Shown here in pieces: positions 24,121 to 35,840 of a stretch of DNA of 64,000 bases. Each line of letters begins with the position of its first letter. Within the stretch, counting starts at the first letter, position 1. The DNA is from Mixophyes australis (Eukaryota > Chordata > Amphibia > Anura > Limnodynastidae), in assembly GCA_036250195.1 (NCBI GenBank), contig JAVHZZ010000001.1, positions 378,387,407-378,451,406 of the forward strand, written 5' to 3'. A program made the translations under genes and the position numbers. The notes beneath the pieces were generated by a model, which worked only from the letters and a program-made list of their open reading frames with translations, was not told the DNA's origin and made no database searches.

Positions 24121-24359
24121 GCTGCTGCAATCACCTATTACCTGCTCCACTCGTTAGTGGTAATTACTGCACTTCATCACTGTCATCTCTCCAAGTGTAT
24201 TGCTGCAAATCACCTATTACCTGCTTCACTCGTTAGTGGTAACTGCTGCAGATCATCGCTACCATCTCTCTAAGTGTATTGCTGCAACTCACCCACTACC
24301 TGCTCCACTCGTTAGTGGTAACTACTGCAGACCATCGCTACCATCTCTCCAAGTGTATT
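24121..24359 (+). repeat. 79-bp LTR array, left part (3 copies)
   Basis: Units of the form GCTGCAA(C)TCACC(T/C)A(C/T)TACC ... CCACTCGTTAGTGG ... CATCGCTACCATCTCTC. Each unit contains the hairpin CCACT-CGTT-AGTGG. The array is cut at 24359 by the hAT insertion and resumes at 26873. Confidence 0.9.
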
Positions 24360-26872
24360 CAGTGTCGGACTGGGGCGTGAAGGGCCCACCGGGGGAATGC
24401 AATGATAGGGGCCCATGAAATAGTGTGTGTGTGCACCGACACAAAACCAAAAGGGGTGTGGTCAGCCACCAGAGGAGTGGAAGGAAAGTAAAATAACTGC
24501 CCCAGTAACCTTACCTAACTGTTTAATTTCTCCTTCTGGCACAGTGTCAGAAGGCAAGGATCATCACTCAGGTGACTGGGGCAGTGATTCTTATTTCCTT
24601 ACAAAGCATGGGATACATGGCGAGTTGGAGGTAGGTGGTGGCAAACCCAAGATTTTTACAGAGGGTTTCCATTCCATGCTACCAGAGCCGACATGACCTA
24701 CCATTATTGGCTATCATTTTAGCCAGTTCGAGGCTGCTTTCCAATTCCTTCCTATCCACTTCAAATACATCGGCAATGCTGCATGCACTACTGTTAGGTG
24801 CACGCAGTTCATCTTTCACAAGCAAAGTAGTGTGAAGCAGTACATAACTCCAACTGTCCTTGCGGTGGGGACAAAGTCCTTACTGACCAGGACAATCATC
24901 CAAAATCGGAACTGCCCCATCAGAATCAGGACATATGGCAGACTGTCCTGCTCTCTCCTACCTGTTCTTGCACCTTTCATTTCCTGGTGCTGGTGTCTTA
25001 AGCTCAGTTGCTGCTTTTCTGGATCCTGGAATGTTGAGGCCCTGTTTGGAAAAAGGGATAGGTACATGAAATATGGAAAGCCGAGCAATGAGTGAACCCA
25101 CTAGACCTCCCTCCCCCAAATAGCCCCTACGCTAAATGAAAAGCAGCCAAGTTTAATAAATAGGCCTCAGCCCCAACATTAAATTAATAGCATTCACATT
25201 TAATAAATAGACCTATTTCTCTCCAACCTGCCTGACATTAAATAAGAAGTATTCACATCTAATAAATAAAGCCACCCCCCAAGTAGCCTTGAATTTAAAT
25301 AATTTAGTACACATTTAATAAATAGCCCTCTTTTTCCCTAAAATCAGGCCAACATTCAATTATTAGCCCCCAAACTATCGCAGCATTAAATTAGTAGGTA
25401 ATATCATTACCCCCATTTAAATTAAATAGCTCCCACCAATAAATGAATATCCCATACTGTCTAAGGACTGGCTCTCACACTATGTTAATAGGCAAAGCAG
25501 CCCCTGCCATAGCACATAAAGAGCCATCCTTCCCACCACACTTACCTTCTTCACAACCCACCCCCACATTGGTTCTCTCAACCTATACACAGCCTGGGCG
25601 TACAATACAGTTCATCTACTGAGATTTATAGCAAGGATTCAGAACAAGGAAAATGATACTGATCACTCCATACGTACATCACATACACACAACAACTACA
25701 TCTAACACACTGAAGAAGAAATATGGTACCGAGTTCGGCTGATATTAAAAATAGGAATATCACGCAGGGTCACAATCTTTCAGGGAGATTTATTTTTCAC
25801 AATAATAGTGTTTATTTAAGGTTTTTCAGAAAACAAAAGAAAGAGACGGGGACACAAATCCCGAAAGGGTTGGGTGGGGTACAGAATTTTCAGTGAGATT
25901 TCAAAAAATGAGCCTGTTTCTTTAAGTTACTATGTTAGTGGCTCAAATACTACAGAGCGAATGACTAAAAGTCGAACCCTCAAATGTACTTTGATTTGCA
26001 CTATTATAAGCACAAAATAAGCTATTTCACAATGTTATGAATTAAAAACGACACTATATTATATACAGTATATATAACACTTTTAGACATGCACTAATTC
26101 ACATGTGTCTATCCTAATACAAACATTGTATAGAAGTAGTGTCCTTGAAAATTGATAAATCACTCAAAAAATGGACACACATTTGACGGCGCACGGCAGA
26201 ATGTAGGCCCCGGTGATTGTCAATCCCAAAATATTTGCAATTACAGCCTTTTTGAGGGCATCTAAAATATTATTTTTTCTGCTGCACTTCACAAAATGTA
26301 GCTTTATATAGGTAACATCACACTATATCCAAAGAGAGTTAATGCAGTTCAGTAAGTCAGCTGTAATCTCTAACCTGCTTCTATTGAACTATAACTTTGA
26401 ACAGTATATGCTTACAGAGCCCATCAGCACAGCCTTTGATTGCCTGTATACAGCATTTATCATTAATTTGTGTCAGCTTAATTCATCAGAATTGGTAGAA
26501 CACAATAGGGTATGTTGCACTACCAAACAATCCTAGTTTTTTTTTTTCCATCTAGTAAAACACACATGTAATGACACCCACCTGTCTCACTGCCCCTATA
26601 CTACCAACAGTGACTTACAATCCAAGTCCCTTCCCCCCAGGACTCTCTAACTCACTTACCTGTCAGCGTCTTCTCTTCTCTCTTCCCCTGCTCCTGTCAG
26701 CTGACACACATGTGACCTACTGATTCGCACTGCCGCGCCGTCGCGGTTATTATTCATTGTGCAGGAGCAGTGCATAGTCTGCGTCCTGCCCTCCTAGGGT
26801 AGGTGGGGGACTCTCAGGCAGTGGGGCCCACCGGTGATTTTATCGGTACCCCGGTGGGCCAGTCCGACGCTG
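24360..26872. mobile_element. hAT-type element, 2513 bp, target duplication AGTGTATT
   Basis: Starts CAGTGTCGGACTGG...GGGCCCACCGG and ends CCGGTGGGCCAGTCCGACGCTG, so the ends are inverted repeats CAG(T/C)GTCGGACTGG with GCCCACCGG. A perfect 8-bp duplication AGTGTATT lies at 24352-24359 and 26873-26880; removing the element restores the LTR array. Inside are a degenerate 60-bp repeat with TTTAATAAATAG (25130-25400) and part of another MITE (from 24843). On the minus strand 24835-24690 a short open stretch exists but no transposase motif was recognised. Probably non-autonomous. Confidence 0.88.
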
Positions 26873-27600
26873 AGTGTATTGCTGCAACTCACCTACTACC
26901 TGCTCCACTCGTTAGTGGTAACTACTGCAGAACATCGCTACCATCTCTCCAAGTGTATTGCTGCAACTCACCTACTACCTGCTCCACTCGTTAGTGGTAA
27001 CTACTGCAGATCATCGCTACCATATCTCCAAGTGTATTGCTGCAACTCACCTATTACCTGCTCCACTCGTTAGAGGTAACTACTGCAGATCATCGCTGTC
27101 ATCTCTCCAAGTGTATTGCTGCAATCACCTATTACCTGCTCCACTTGTTAGTGGTAACTACTGCAGATCATCGCTACCATCTCTCTAAGTGTATTGCTGC
27201 AACTCACCTACTACCTGCTCCACTCGTTAGTGGTAACTACTGCAGAACATCGCTACCATATCTCCAAGTGTATTGCTGCAACTCACCTATTACCTGCTCC
27301 ACTCGTTAGTGGTAAATGCTGCAGATCATCGCTACCACATCTCTAAGTGTATTGCTGCAACTCACCTACTACCTGCTCCACTCGTTAGTGGTAACTACTG
27401 CAGAACATCGCTACCATCTCTCCAAGTGTATTGCTGCAACTCACCTACTACCTGCTCCACTCGTTAGTGGTAACTACTGCAGAACATCGCTACCATCTCT
27501 CTAAGTGTATTGCTGCAACTCACCTACTACCTGCTCCACTCGTTAGTGGTAACTACTGCAGAACATCGCTACCATCTCTCCAAGTGTGCTGCTGCAAATC
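26873..27600 (+). repeat. 79-bp LTR array, right part (about 9 copies)
   Basis: The same unit as at 24121-24359, in about nine copies spaced 78-79 bp (AAGTGTATTGCTGCAACTCA near 26950, 27029, 27108, 27187, 27266, 27345 and on). Copies differ by few bases, chiefly GAACATCG versus GATCATCG and CATCTC versus CATATC. The frame stays open across units by chance of a stop-poor sequence. Confidence 0.9.
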
Positions 27601-27888
27601 ACATATTATCTCTCTGTGGACTATCACTGAGCATCACTCAGTACTCCTATTCATTTGTGGCTATATATTGCCTACAGTCTCCTCTGTACTTGGTTCACCA
27701 TCGCTGCTCACTGGGAACTCCGCTAGAGGGTCGCGACCTGCAGGGTGGAAGCTGCCAAGCCTAAATTCCCTTGCGGGAACCTCTGGTGAAAACCTTCCAC
27801 TGTTAGATTCCGCACCTCTGGATGAAGTACCACCAATCCCAGGCAGAACAGAAGGATCCCACTCATCCTAGTAGTTCCTGACAATACC

Positions 27889-28813
27889 ACACAGCAGAAT
27901 TAATTACCTGTTGTCATACCACCTTTAATAATAGGCTATAAATACAGTGAAACGTGCTGTTACAAATAGAATCCGGATTGGCATTCCTCAAAACGCACAG
28001 CAAAAGAGAATCTTAAAGATTGTATCACTGGATCTTCTGCCGAGAAACTCAGTTAGGTTGATATAATATTTTGCTGCCATTTCTCTCCTCTCTACTTGTA
28101 ATGATTGGAAATTATGCAAAACAATTGGTCTCTTTTATCAATGTGCAACAGAGCAAAAAAGTGGGAGGATGCACATACCTTTTCTCCTTGTAAAAGGAGA
28201 TTTTTCCACCACCTCTGCGTAGCAGATATTGCATCACACCCTGTACTTTGAATGGGATTCACATTGAACCTTCCTGTTGCACTTTTGCGGTAAGTGTGCA
28301 CCTTCAAATGCATATAGCAGACAAATAGGCGCACTTACTGGTCTGCATATCTGTAGTTTGTAATCAAGCCTTAAAGTGTCTATAATTGTAATTTCCGAAA
28401 GTGCAAAATTACCTGCATTGGAAATGACCATTTATGATATCATGTGCCCAATTTCATGCCATGTGCATGTCTGAGGGAGATGTAAATGCTGCATGCTCTG
28501 ATAGAAGGAGCTGTGCAAATCGGTCTGCACTCTCCTAAAGTTTATTCTGCAAAAATAAAAATTGTGTTTTGTGAGACAATATATTTAAATGAAATTAAAT
28601 GTGTGACAAGGGTACGGTGATGCTCCTGGTCCTTATTATTCCGCAGAGCATTTTCCGCCTTGTATAATGACCGATTCTTTTTTTCTTTTGTTTTTTACAT
28701 ATGAGAGATTGTGGAAGCTTATAGTAAGGACAAACCCTCTAGGACACCTTCTACACCTTCCTGGCAAACTTTGTGCAGGAGACTTGTCGAATTTCTCACA
28801 TTGTAATAAGAAC
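27889..28813. other. No recognised feature
   Basis: Between the solo LTR and the next MITE. Only short ORFs without domain signals. Confidence 0.45.
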
Positions 28814-28821
28814 ATTAAACG

Positions 28822-29104
28822 CATAGTTGTCTACTCTCCCGGAATGTCCGGGAGACTCCCAAATTTTTGGGAGTTCTCCCGGACTCCTGAGAGAGCAGGC
28901 AAAAATCCCGGATCCAGCTGTCGCCCGTTGTTTAAGATGGTGGGGGCGGGGCTAAACGCGGCAACGTGGCCCCACCCCTGCTGCGATTGGCTAAAATTGC
29001 CTACGATTGACAGGGGACGGGGCCTAATGGCGCACCACGCATGGCCACGCCCCCGTCGACAGACCCTCCTCCCGGACAGCTGCCTTCAAAAGTAGGCAAG
29101 TATG
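28822..29104. mobile_element. hAT-type MITE, 283 bp, target duplication ATTAAACG
   Basis: Starts CATAGTTGTCTACTCTCCCG and ends AAGTAGGCAAGTATG, inverted ends of the same family as 7516-7912; the next 30 bases (CCCGGAATGTCCGGGAGACT) are nearly identical. A perfect 8-bp duplication ATTAAACG lies at 28814-28821 and 29105-29112. No coding sequence. Confidence 0.88.
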
Positions 29105-29620
29105 ATTAAACGTTTTGACAGCAACACAAGTGGTAAATGCATTGATGTTCTTTTACTTGCATAATTTGTTTAAGACATTTGTATTAGGACACATTATTAT
29201 ATTATTACAAGACATTATTTTAGGAGACAAATAGACTGGAATATGGCTACAGTCGTTGTGCGCAAGTGACACAAATAAGCGCTAATGTGAATACTGTGAA
29301 CACCCACAAATTACCTTTTATTTGGAACCATCCGTGTGTTGGTAACATACTATGCAGACTGAATGAATGATTGCTGCAACAAGAATAGCATAATGTGGAA
29401 TCTGCCATGGCAAGCAGGGGGGGCAGCTATATGCATATGAAATAATGTGAGGAGTGGATGATTTGAAAATGGGAGAAATAAACGGTCCCTAACCACAGTG
29501 CAGCAGACAAATTTAAGATGGTTGTTGAAGTTTAATGAATGATCTTTAGGAGGTGGTGTGAAAGGTTAAACATTACTTCAATGCTATGAAATGAGACTCA
29601 TTAGCTTAGTACAGACCAAG

Positions 29621-29761
29621 GGCTAGATTTACTAAGCTGCGGGTTTGAAGATTCTAGCTGTCATTTTGTAGAAGGTGCTAAATAAATGAAAGCTAGAATC
29701 TGATTGGCTGCTATAGGCAACATCCCCACTTTTTTAAACCCGCAGCTTAGTAAATCTAGCC
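29621..29761. mobile_element. Fold-back MITE, GGCTAGATTTACTAAGC family, duplication CCAAG
   Basis: Starts GGCTAGATTTACTAAGCTGC and ends GCAGCTTAGTAAATCTAGCC, with a 5-bp duplication CCAAG at 29616-29620 and 29762-29766. Compared with the copy at 31971-32143, its left arm has lost about 30 bases (GTGGGGATGTTGCCTATAGC region), so it is internally deleted. Confidence 0.85.
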
Positions 29762-29766
29762 CCAAG

Positions 29767-30187
29767 TATTTATAAAGTGGCAAGTGAGTCAACATTTCAA
29801 TTCTGCCTAACATTGATTGGTAACAGAAGCTGGTAAAAGACAATAATAATTAAATTACTACTACGTGTAAGCTTAAATGACAAATTCAATTATACAATAA
29901 AAACTGACAACACACGGCATTGCAATTTATTCTGTGTTTTTATTACACCAAAAATTAAATTTTTCACAATTGAATAACAATACCACAATATTTTTGATTT
30001 TATAAGGGTTTTAATATTTCACTGATGTAATAAGAATGAGGGATATCAGCCTTTTATGATGAATTATCAATTATTATTGATGCCGACTAGTCCCAGGTGT
30101 AAAGATGTGCTACTGAATAATGTGTGTCCTGGGAAGGGTCCCTATTTTAAAATATCGCTCCAATGTGCCATATACATTGTACATAAT
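29767..30187. other. No recognised feature
   Basis: AT-rich spacer between two MITEs. Confidence 0.5.
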
Positions 30188-30611
30188 GGACCTCATTTAG
30201 AGTTAGATGCAAAGTCCGTTTAAGAAGTGTAGGAATGGGAGTGTACCGCAGCTTGATAGGGTATTACGAGTGGCAAGCAACCCCAGTTGAGCCCCACTCT
30301 TAATACCCTATCGAGCTGCGAGCAGTTCCTGCAGCTAGCTAACGCTTGTGCCACCTAATTCCTGCCGCACAGCTTTAGCCCTGTTTTGACGTGTGTTGCA
30401 TCTGAGCCTCACTGCGACTAGGATGTATTTACATGGTTACGCCTTCACAATTCCGCGTTCCTCCCATTCTCTCGTAGTGAGTCGCAAGCTGTCCAAGTGT
30501 TAATTGCGTCCAAGATGCAGGCGGATTTGGTGCTTTCTGTACATGTGTGGTAGTGTTTTTTTTGTTGGATGCGTCTAAAACGGACTTTGCGTCCGACTCT
30601 AAATGAGGTCC
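30188..30611. mobile_element. MITE with 36-bp inverted ends, 424 bp
   Basis: The left end GGACCTCATTTAGAGTTAGA and right end ACTCTAAATGAGGTCC form inverted repeats of about 36 bp, continuing into GCAAAGTCCGTTT on the left and AACGGACTTTGC on the right. The flanking AAT on both sides (30185-30187 and 30612-30614) may be a 3-bp duplication, as in PIF/Harbinger elements, though three bases is weak support. No coding sequence. Confidence 0.75.
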
Positions 30612-30614
30612 AAT

Positions 30615-31965
30615 ATCTGCATATAATATACAAATCTGCATATAATACAGAGGCACAAATTACCATTCTCCTTGGACATTTATTGCAAACACAATAGCTC
30701 ATATTATACTACACAGTATACCTAAAAGGGCAGACCCCTCTTAGCATTTTCATGCTCTAGTTCAGCAATAACATATTCTGGATATTTGGCCCATGATGAA
30801 AATGCACGTGTCTGCAAAAGTAAAGCTCCTTTTTCAAAATCCTACTTACAGTTTTGCCTACCACTTTAATTCATTTTATACTTTTGCAGTTTTTTTTACA
30901 GTTTGTGCCTAGAATTTTGGCGGTGAGGTATTAGCACATGCAAAAAATTAAAGGGAAATATTTACAAATGCCCTCACTGATCTGAGAGATCCTGATGTTA
31001 TTTGTCACATGATGGTAGTCCCTTGGTCATCCTATTCTCCAACTTACTGAACAAATTGCTTTTACTTGTCAAACTTGTACATTGGTGCATGTACTATTCA
31101 TATGACCCTCATTTATATACTCTATTACATCTTTATTTTATGTCACTATTTTACTACTTTAGTTTTGTGCTACATCAGTTTTATTCTATTGATTTTGTTA
31201 CATTGGCTTACAGTTACCATAAAGGAGGTATTCAAATATTGCTGTTATTAATCTGCTCCCCTTGGATTTTATTTGAATATCTTGTTCAGAAAAATGAAAT
31301 TACATTTTTGTATAATGCACATAAGGACAGGTGCATTTTTTCAACTATGCATTTTAAAACATTTGTAAATGATCCCTGCTGGCCTGCACTCAGCTAGTGA
31401 CTAAGATTGCACACAACTTCAAATCTTTTATATGAAGTCAGAATTTGCTCATTCAAAGCAGTCTTCATTATCACAGTCAATATTAGCCTGAAATTAGATC
31501 AACGTGTAATTTAAAGTCAGTTGTCATGAAAAAGCAGCAAGCTGTCTACAGATTTAGAAGATGTTATTAACTTTCTTATAATTTTTAAGGACAGACCCAG
31601 TTCCAAAAGCTATATCCCTGATAGATGAGCGATTCTTCCCTGACTTCATTTGCAGAACATTTTGTAATACAGTACCATTAGTTCTATTTTCACCTAATCT
31701 ATGAGCAAATGTTTAATTTCTTGCTGGACAAGAAGATGTAATTACAGAGTTTTACAAAAGTTTTTTTTGTATAATATGCATTTGTTCTGTTTATGTTTGA
31801 CTTGTATATAATCATTTCTTCAAAAGCAGCATTAACAACTCCACAAAAAAATCCCTTGTCAGCGAAATTCATATGGTTTGTTTTACAGATTGATTTGATA
31901 TCCTGAAACGGGCAAAATCCTACAAACTGCAAAATATGCCAAATCGTTCTGCTAATTTTTAGACC
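30615..31965. other. No recognised feature
   Basis: AT-rich; the longest plus-strand frame (31002-31397) encodes a hydrophobic composition typical of T-rich DNA and has no recognised domain. Confidence 0.45.
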
Positions 31966-31970
31966 CATAG

Positions 31971-32143
31971 GGCTAGATTTACTAAGCTGCGGGTTTGAAA
32001 AAGTGGGGATGTTGCCTATAGCAACCAATCAGATTCTAGCTGTCATTTTGTAGAAGGTACTAAATAAATGAAAGCTAGCATCTGATTAGTTGCTATAGGC
32101 AACATCCCCACTTTTTTAAACCCACAGCTTAGTAAATCTAGCC
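31971..32143. mobile_element. Fold-back MITE, full-length copy, duplication CATAG
   Basis: 173 bp, nearly one long hairpin: GGCTAGATTTACTAAGCTGC at the start pairs with GCAGCTTAGTAAATCTAGCC-like sequence at the end, and the inner arms GTGGGGATGTTGCCTATAGC and GCTATAGGCAACATCCCCAC pair as well. A 5-bp duplication CATAG lies at 31966-31970 and 32144-32148. Confidence 0.88.
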
Positions 32144-32148
32144 CATAG

Positions 32149-33280
32149 TATTTTCTCTGACTATATTTTTAGATTATTTGCTAATTACATTGTAACTCTT
32201 CTTTTTGTGAATGTTGAATTAAATCAACAATATTTGTTCTTATACTTTATGAATTAAGATGCTTTAAAAACATAACACAAATATTTTAGAATTTTGTCCT
32301 TTGGGGACTTAGTCACCTTTGACCTCTAAAGAGCACCAAAGACACCATACCCAACAGCAACATATACCTGGAGAATGTACTGAAATGTTGAAAGCTGTAT
32401 GTATCTTGTTAACTGTGTTAACTGAGTCTAGCTCTTAAATGAACATTTTTACATTAATAATATACACTATGCTTTACATTGGCAACGCTAAAGAGAATAA
32501 TTTCCTTTCTATTCAGGGTAATGGAGTGAGAGATCAGTGATGTGATCATAGTGACAGCTGCAGGATTAATCATAGATCTCTATATCCAGAATGCATTTGG
32601 CAGTTTGTGCCACTAGAGTTTTGGCAGTGGAGTATTAGTTCATGCAAAAAGAAAATACAAATGGAACCAGACTAAGAATGTATTTTTTGTAACAGTAAAA
32701 GTTATACGTATAATGTGAGTAAATAATCCTTAACCAGACACAGAAATGTTAATGGCGGTAGCAGCATGAGCCTGTGGATGGCTCAAGTGTTATCAACAAA
32801 AACAAAGCCAAATCATTCATTTCACTTTTAGTATGTTAATTCCCTCTGATTTTTTTTGCCCATTGTATTAAGTAAAATGAATAGGAAAAAATCAGAGTCA
32901 CAAAATGTAATTATTCATGGCTTGCACACAAGATTGATGACCAGCTCATGTTAACACACAACACAGTAGATGTGTAAGACAAAGTTCTGTGTTTATGAGA
33001 TTTAGGACTAAACCAGGATTACTATGCACCACTAGGGCGCAGGGACCACCATAAGGGAGGTACCGTGATCTGGGGCCCAGATTGATGAGGGGGACCTGAC
33101 TGCAGGGTCCAGTTTGAATGAATGACCTAACACACAAAGGCCACTACCAAATGTGGCACCACCTGTCTCCAGCTCCCTGCCCCTTTACCTGAAGCAACGT
33201 CCAAGACGTCAAAGCGCTATGAGACAAGAGGGAGAACTAAAAGAAGAGGAAAGAAGAAGGAGAGAAGCCTGTAAATAAAG
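32149..33280. other. No recognised feature
   Basis: Spacer; a phrase GTACCGTGATCTGGGGCCCAG near 33060 resembles hAT-like repeat DNA at 44630, but no element borders were found. Confidence 0.4.
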
Positions 33281-34200
33281 TACATGGAGAGAGAGAGGGG
33301 GGGGGGGGGGGTCACATGGCTTTCTGGCTCCTAATCTATACATAATATAGGAGCAGGGGACTTCGGGTTGATTTATGGCTCCTAAAAATACAAGGGGGGG
33401 GAGTTGATATATCTATTCTGGCTGCTAATCTATAAATAATATAGGGTGGGAGGGGTTTGTTGAATATCCTAGTACCAGATCTCTAATCTAATCTGGTGCC
33501 AAATCAATAAATAATATAGTGGGTGGAGCAGGGGCTGGAGTTTGACCACACTATTCTGGGCCCCAATCTATAAAAAACATGTTGGAGGTAGACATGATTT
33601 TTATGATACCTTAAAAAAAATGTGAGAAATAGTCCTTTTTTTAAAATGGGAATTACATTAACTTAATGTCTGAGCTGGTGGGTGGGGAAATAGGTCGTCA
33701 TATTAAAAGGAAATGCTTTTAATGTTGGGGCTGGTTGAGGGATGGAGGCTTGTTTGTTAAACATAAACACTATTACTTTACTATATTGGGATGGTTGGTC
33801 GGAGGAAGTCCTAATTATTAAACATGGTTGCTATTAATGTAATGTCTGGCTCATTGGCTGACCTAGTGTTTAGTCATTGTTCTGCTTTCCAGGAAGGGAA
33901 TAGTAACTATCTCTTTTTCAAACAGGGCCCCAACATTCCAAAATATGACAAAGCAGCAACTGACCTGAAGATACTATCAACAGCACCAGGTGGTGAAAGC
34001 TTCATGAACAGGTAGGAGAGCACAGGACGGTCTAGTGTATGTAAAGGGCTTAGTGCATGGGAGGGGGCAGCAATGAGGGAGGCATGGAGGGGACACAAAT
34101 GCGAGAGGCATGGAGGGTACAGGAATGAGGAAGGAATGAAGGGGGCTGCCATGAGGGATATATGGAGGGAGCTGTAATGAGAGATACACGAGGGGGCAAC
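33281..34200 (+). repeat. Degenerate repeat related to the 24.4-kb and 43.4-kb hAT-like elements
   Basis: Contains a poly-G run (33298), then 60-70-bp degenerate units with TCTATA(C/A)ATAATATA(G) (33330-33540), units with TAATTATTAAACAT...ATTAATGTAATGTCTGG (33700-33850), a stretch resembling 44110-44335 (see findings), and a roughly 30-bp array of GAGGGAGGCATGGAGGG units (34050-34195). Element ends not found. Confidence 0.5.
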
Positions 34201-34688
34201 TGTTTTTCTAAGGACGATTTATTAAGACTTAACAATATACTTTTAAAATATCTACTATGAATTTAAGCAGTGATATTTTTAGTAATATTTATGGATTGAT
34301 TTTGTCTTGCTTTTATCTATTTATTTGCTGAAGTTCAGAAATTAAACTGTGGTTATTTGTTAAATGGAAAATTTTGGTTTTAAGATAAGATAATTATTTA
34401 AAATGTGTGAGTTTAAGTCCCTCTATAAGTTAGAGTTGTTTGCACCCTATTTTGTATGGTATATTCTAAATCATATACACAAGCCCATTCTATGCACACT
34501 ACATTGCCTCTAGTAACTGCACAGAGTGGGTATAATAGTTATACCCACTGTGGGTATAATAGTTAGTTACTCTGCATATAAACCGCTTATGGTGGACCAT
34601 ATATAATACCATTTTTACCTTTACCAGAGTAACTTACAAACTATAATAAAGACACAGAGACTTGAATTGGCGTTTGAAAGATCAGGAA

Positions 34689-34694
34689 TTTATT
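34689..34694 (-). promoter_or_regulatory. Poly(A) signal at 3' end of Ngaro-like element
   Basis: AATAAA on the minus strand about 335 bases past the hydrolase stop, in the right place to end the element transcript. Confidence 0.4.
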
Positions 34695-35027
34695 GAAGGC
34701 GAAACCTGCTGGGGAAAATTGGTGGCCAATATAAACAGACCAATCAGCATCCAGGCCACACCTACAAGATGTAAATTCCGTCCAAACTAATATGGACCCA
34801 ACCAGGCGTAAAAAGCCAAACTCCCCCGTTTGGCATATTAGCTGAGGCCCGCCCGCCTAAGCGGAGCCCCTTAAGCCCCGAAGGGCTATTCTGACTAATT
34901 GCCCAATCCCTTTAAGGGGAGAGTGCCTACTACGCCTTAAATGTAACAAAATGGCCGCTGATTGGGCTGCTTACCGCCACAGCTAAGGTTCCCCACCAGG
35001 AACCGCAGCCCGCCACCAACTGACCTC

Positions 35028-35696
35028 TCATAGCCAAACAAGAAAACCAAATATCTGCTCTAAAAAATATGCCATACCCAAATCGGACAAGTGCACACCG
35101 TCCGGCCTATAGTACTGATTCAAAACCACCCTTATGGAAGGATAACTAATGCAACCACCGCCTACCTCCTGAAAGATTTTCCGCACCGCCCGATTTACCT
35201 TTCCACGAGCTTTCTCAATACGAGCTGGCTTAACCGCCCCTCTCCAATTCCGCCTAGGGATAATGTCGGACCAAACTATTCGGGCTGTTGGCCAATGTAA
35301 ATTAATGGTCCCGACATCAGATTTTATCTGCTCAATGAGCTCCAAACTGGACCACTTACCCAGGTCATTCCCCCCAAGGTGGATAATAAGTACAGAAGGA
35401 CGCCCAAACCTACTCTCATTGTCTTTTAGGATAGTCAACAACGACGCCCAACGCATTCCCCTAACACCTATCCATCTTATTGACTCTGCCCGGGGAAATT
35501 TGCTCAAATCATGAGCATGACCGCTCTTACCGGCCCAGAAAATAAATGAATGGCCGACCAACCAAATATTCCTCCCATCCTGCCGTGCACCTGCAATATG
35601 GAGTAATAATGCATGTAAGTGAATGACAAAACATAATATGATTAATACGGAAAAACAAGAATAAACCACATTCGCGCATGACGCAGGGTGACCCAT
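35028..35696 (-). CDS. SGNH/GDSL-type hydrolase of the Ngaro-like element
   Basis: An esterase-like fold often found as an extra ORF in vertebrate Ngaro and CR1-type retroelements; its role in the element life cycle is not settled. The frame from the ATG at 35696 gives 222 residues and is fully open. Visible: a hydrophobic segment at about residues 11-32 (likely membrane anchor or signal), block I as GHSF with the nucleophile Ser50, block III as GGND (108-111) with Asn110 for the oxyanion hole, and block V as DGVHLSDLG with Asp199 and His202. All catalytic residues are present. The open frame could extend upstream to 35735 but has no earlier ATG. It starts 145 bases after the recombinase stop. 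It may be translated from the same message; no own promoter was recognised. Confidence 0.85.
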   Translation of the reverse strand: MGHPASCANVVYSCFSVLIILCFVIHLHALLLHIAGARQDGRNIWLVGHSFIFWAGKSGHAHDLSKFPRAESIRWIGVRGMRWASLLTILKDNESRFGRPSVLIIHLGGNDLGKWSSLELIEQIKSDVGTINLHWPTARIVWSDIIPRRNWRGAVKPARIEKARGKVNRAVRKIFQEVGGGCISYPSIRVVLNQYYRPDGVHLSDLGMAYFLEQIFGFLVWL

Positions 35697-35840
35697 GCGG
35701 AGGTAAAACCGGAAACCCCGGGGTGCCACCGCCAATCAGGCCCCCGGAGAAAAGAAATGGCGAAACCCTCTGCGCTCCCTTTGAACAAGGTAAGCAACGC
35801 AACGCCATGGGTCAGCCTTACTACATCGCCCTGACTAAGC

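Larger units (their letters stand above)
23885..27883 (+). mobile_element. Solo LTR (about 1.48 kb) split by a nested hAT element
   Basis: Starts TGTCACATGCCG and ends AGTTCCTGACA, with a perfect 5-bp duplication ATACC at 23880-23884 and 27884-27888. A TATA-like ATTTATAAGG lies at 24038. After removing the nested 2513-bp element and one 8-bp duplicate, the LTR is about 1478 bp. Its middle is a 79-bp tandem array. The TG...CA ends and 5-bp duplication fit a Ty3/gypsy LTR left by recombination. Confidence 0.85.

Noticed and set aside
24121..27600. Regularly spaced repeats that could suggest a CRISPR array
   Set aside because: Units are directly adjacent with no unique spacers, inside a eukaryotic LTR.
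26834..27871. Series of overlapping open frames in the 79-bp array
   Set aside because: Same unit read in several frames; a by-product of the tandem array in a solo LTR.
31002..31397. Hydrophobic 131-codon frame that could be a membrane protein
   Set aside because: T-rich DNA gives Leu/Phe/Tyr-rich frames by chance; no homologue recognised and no promoter or splice context.
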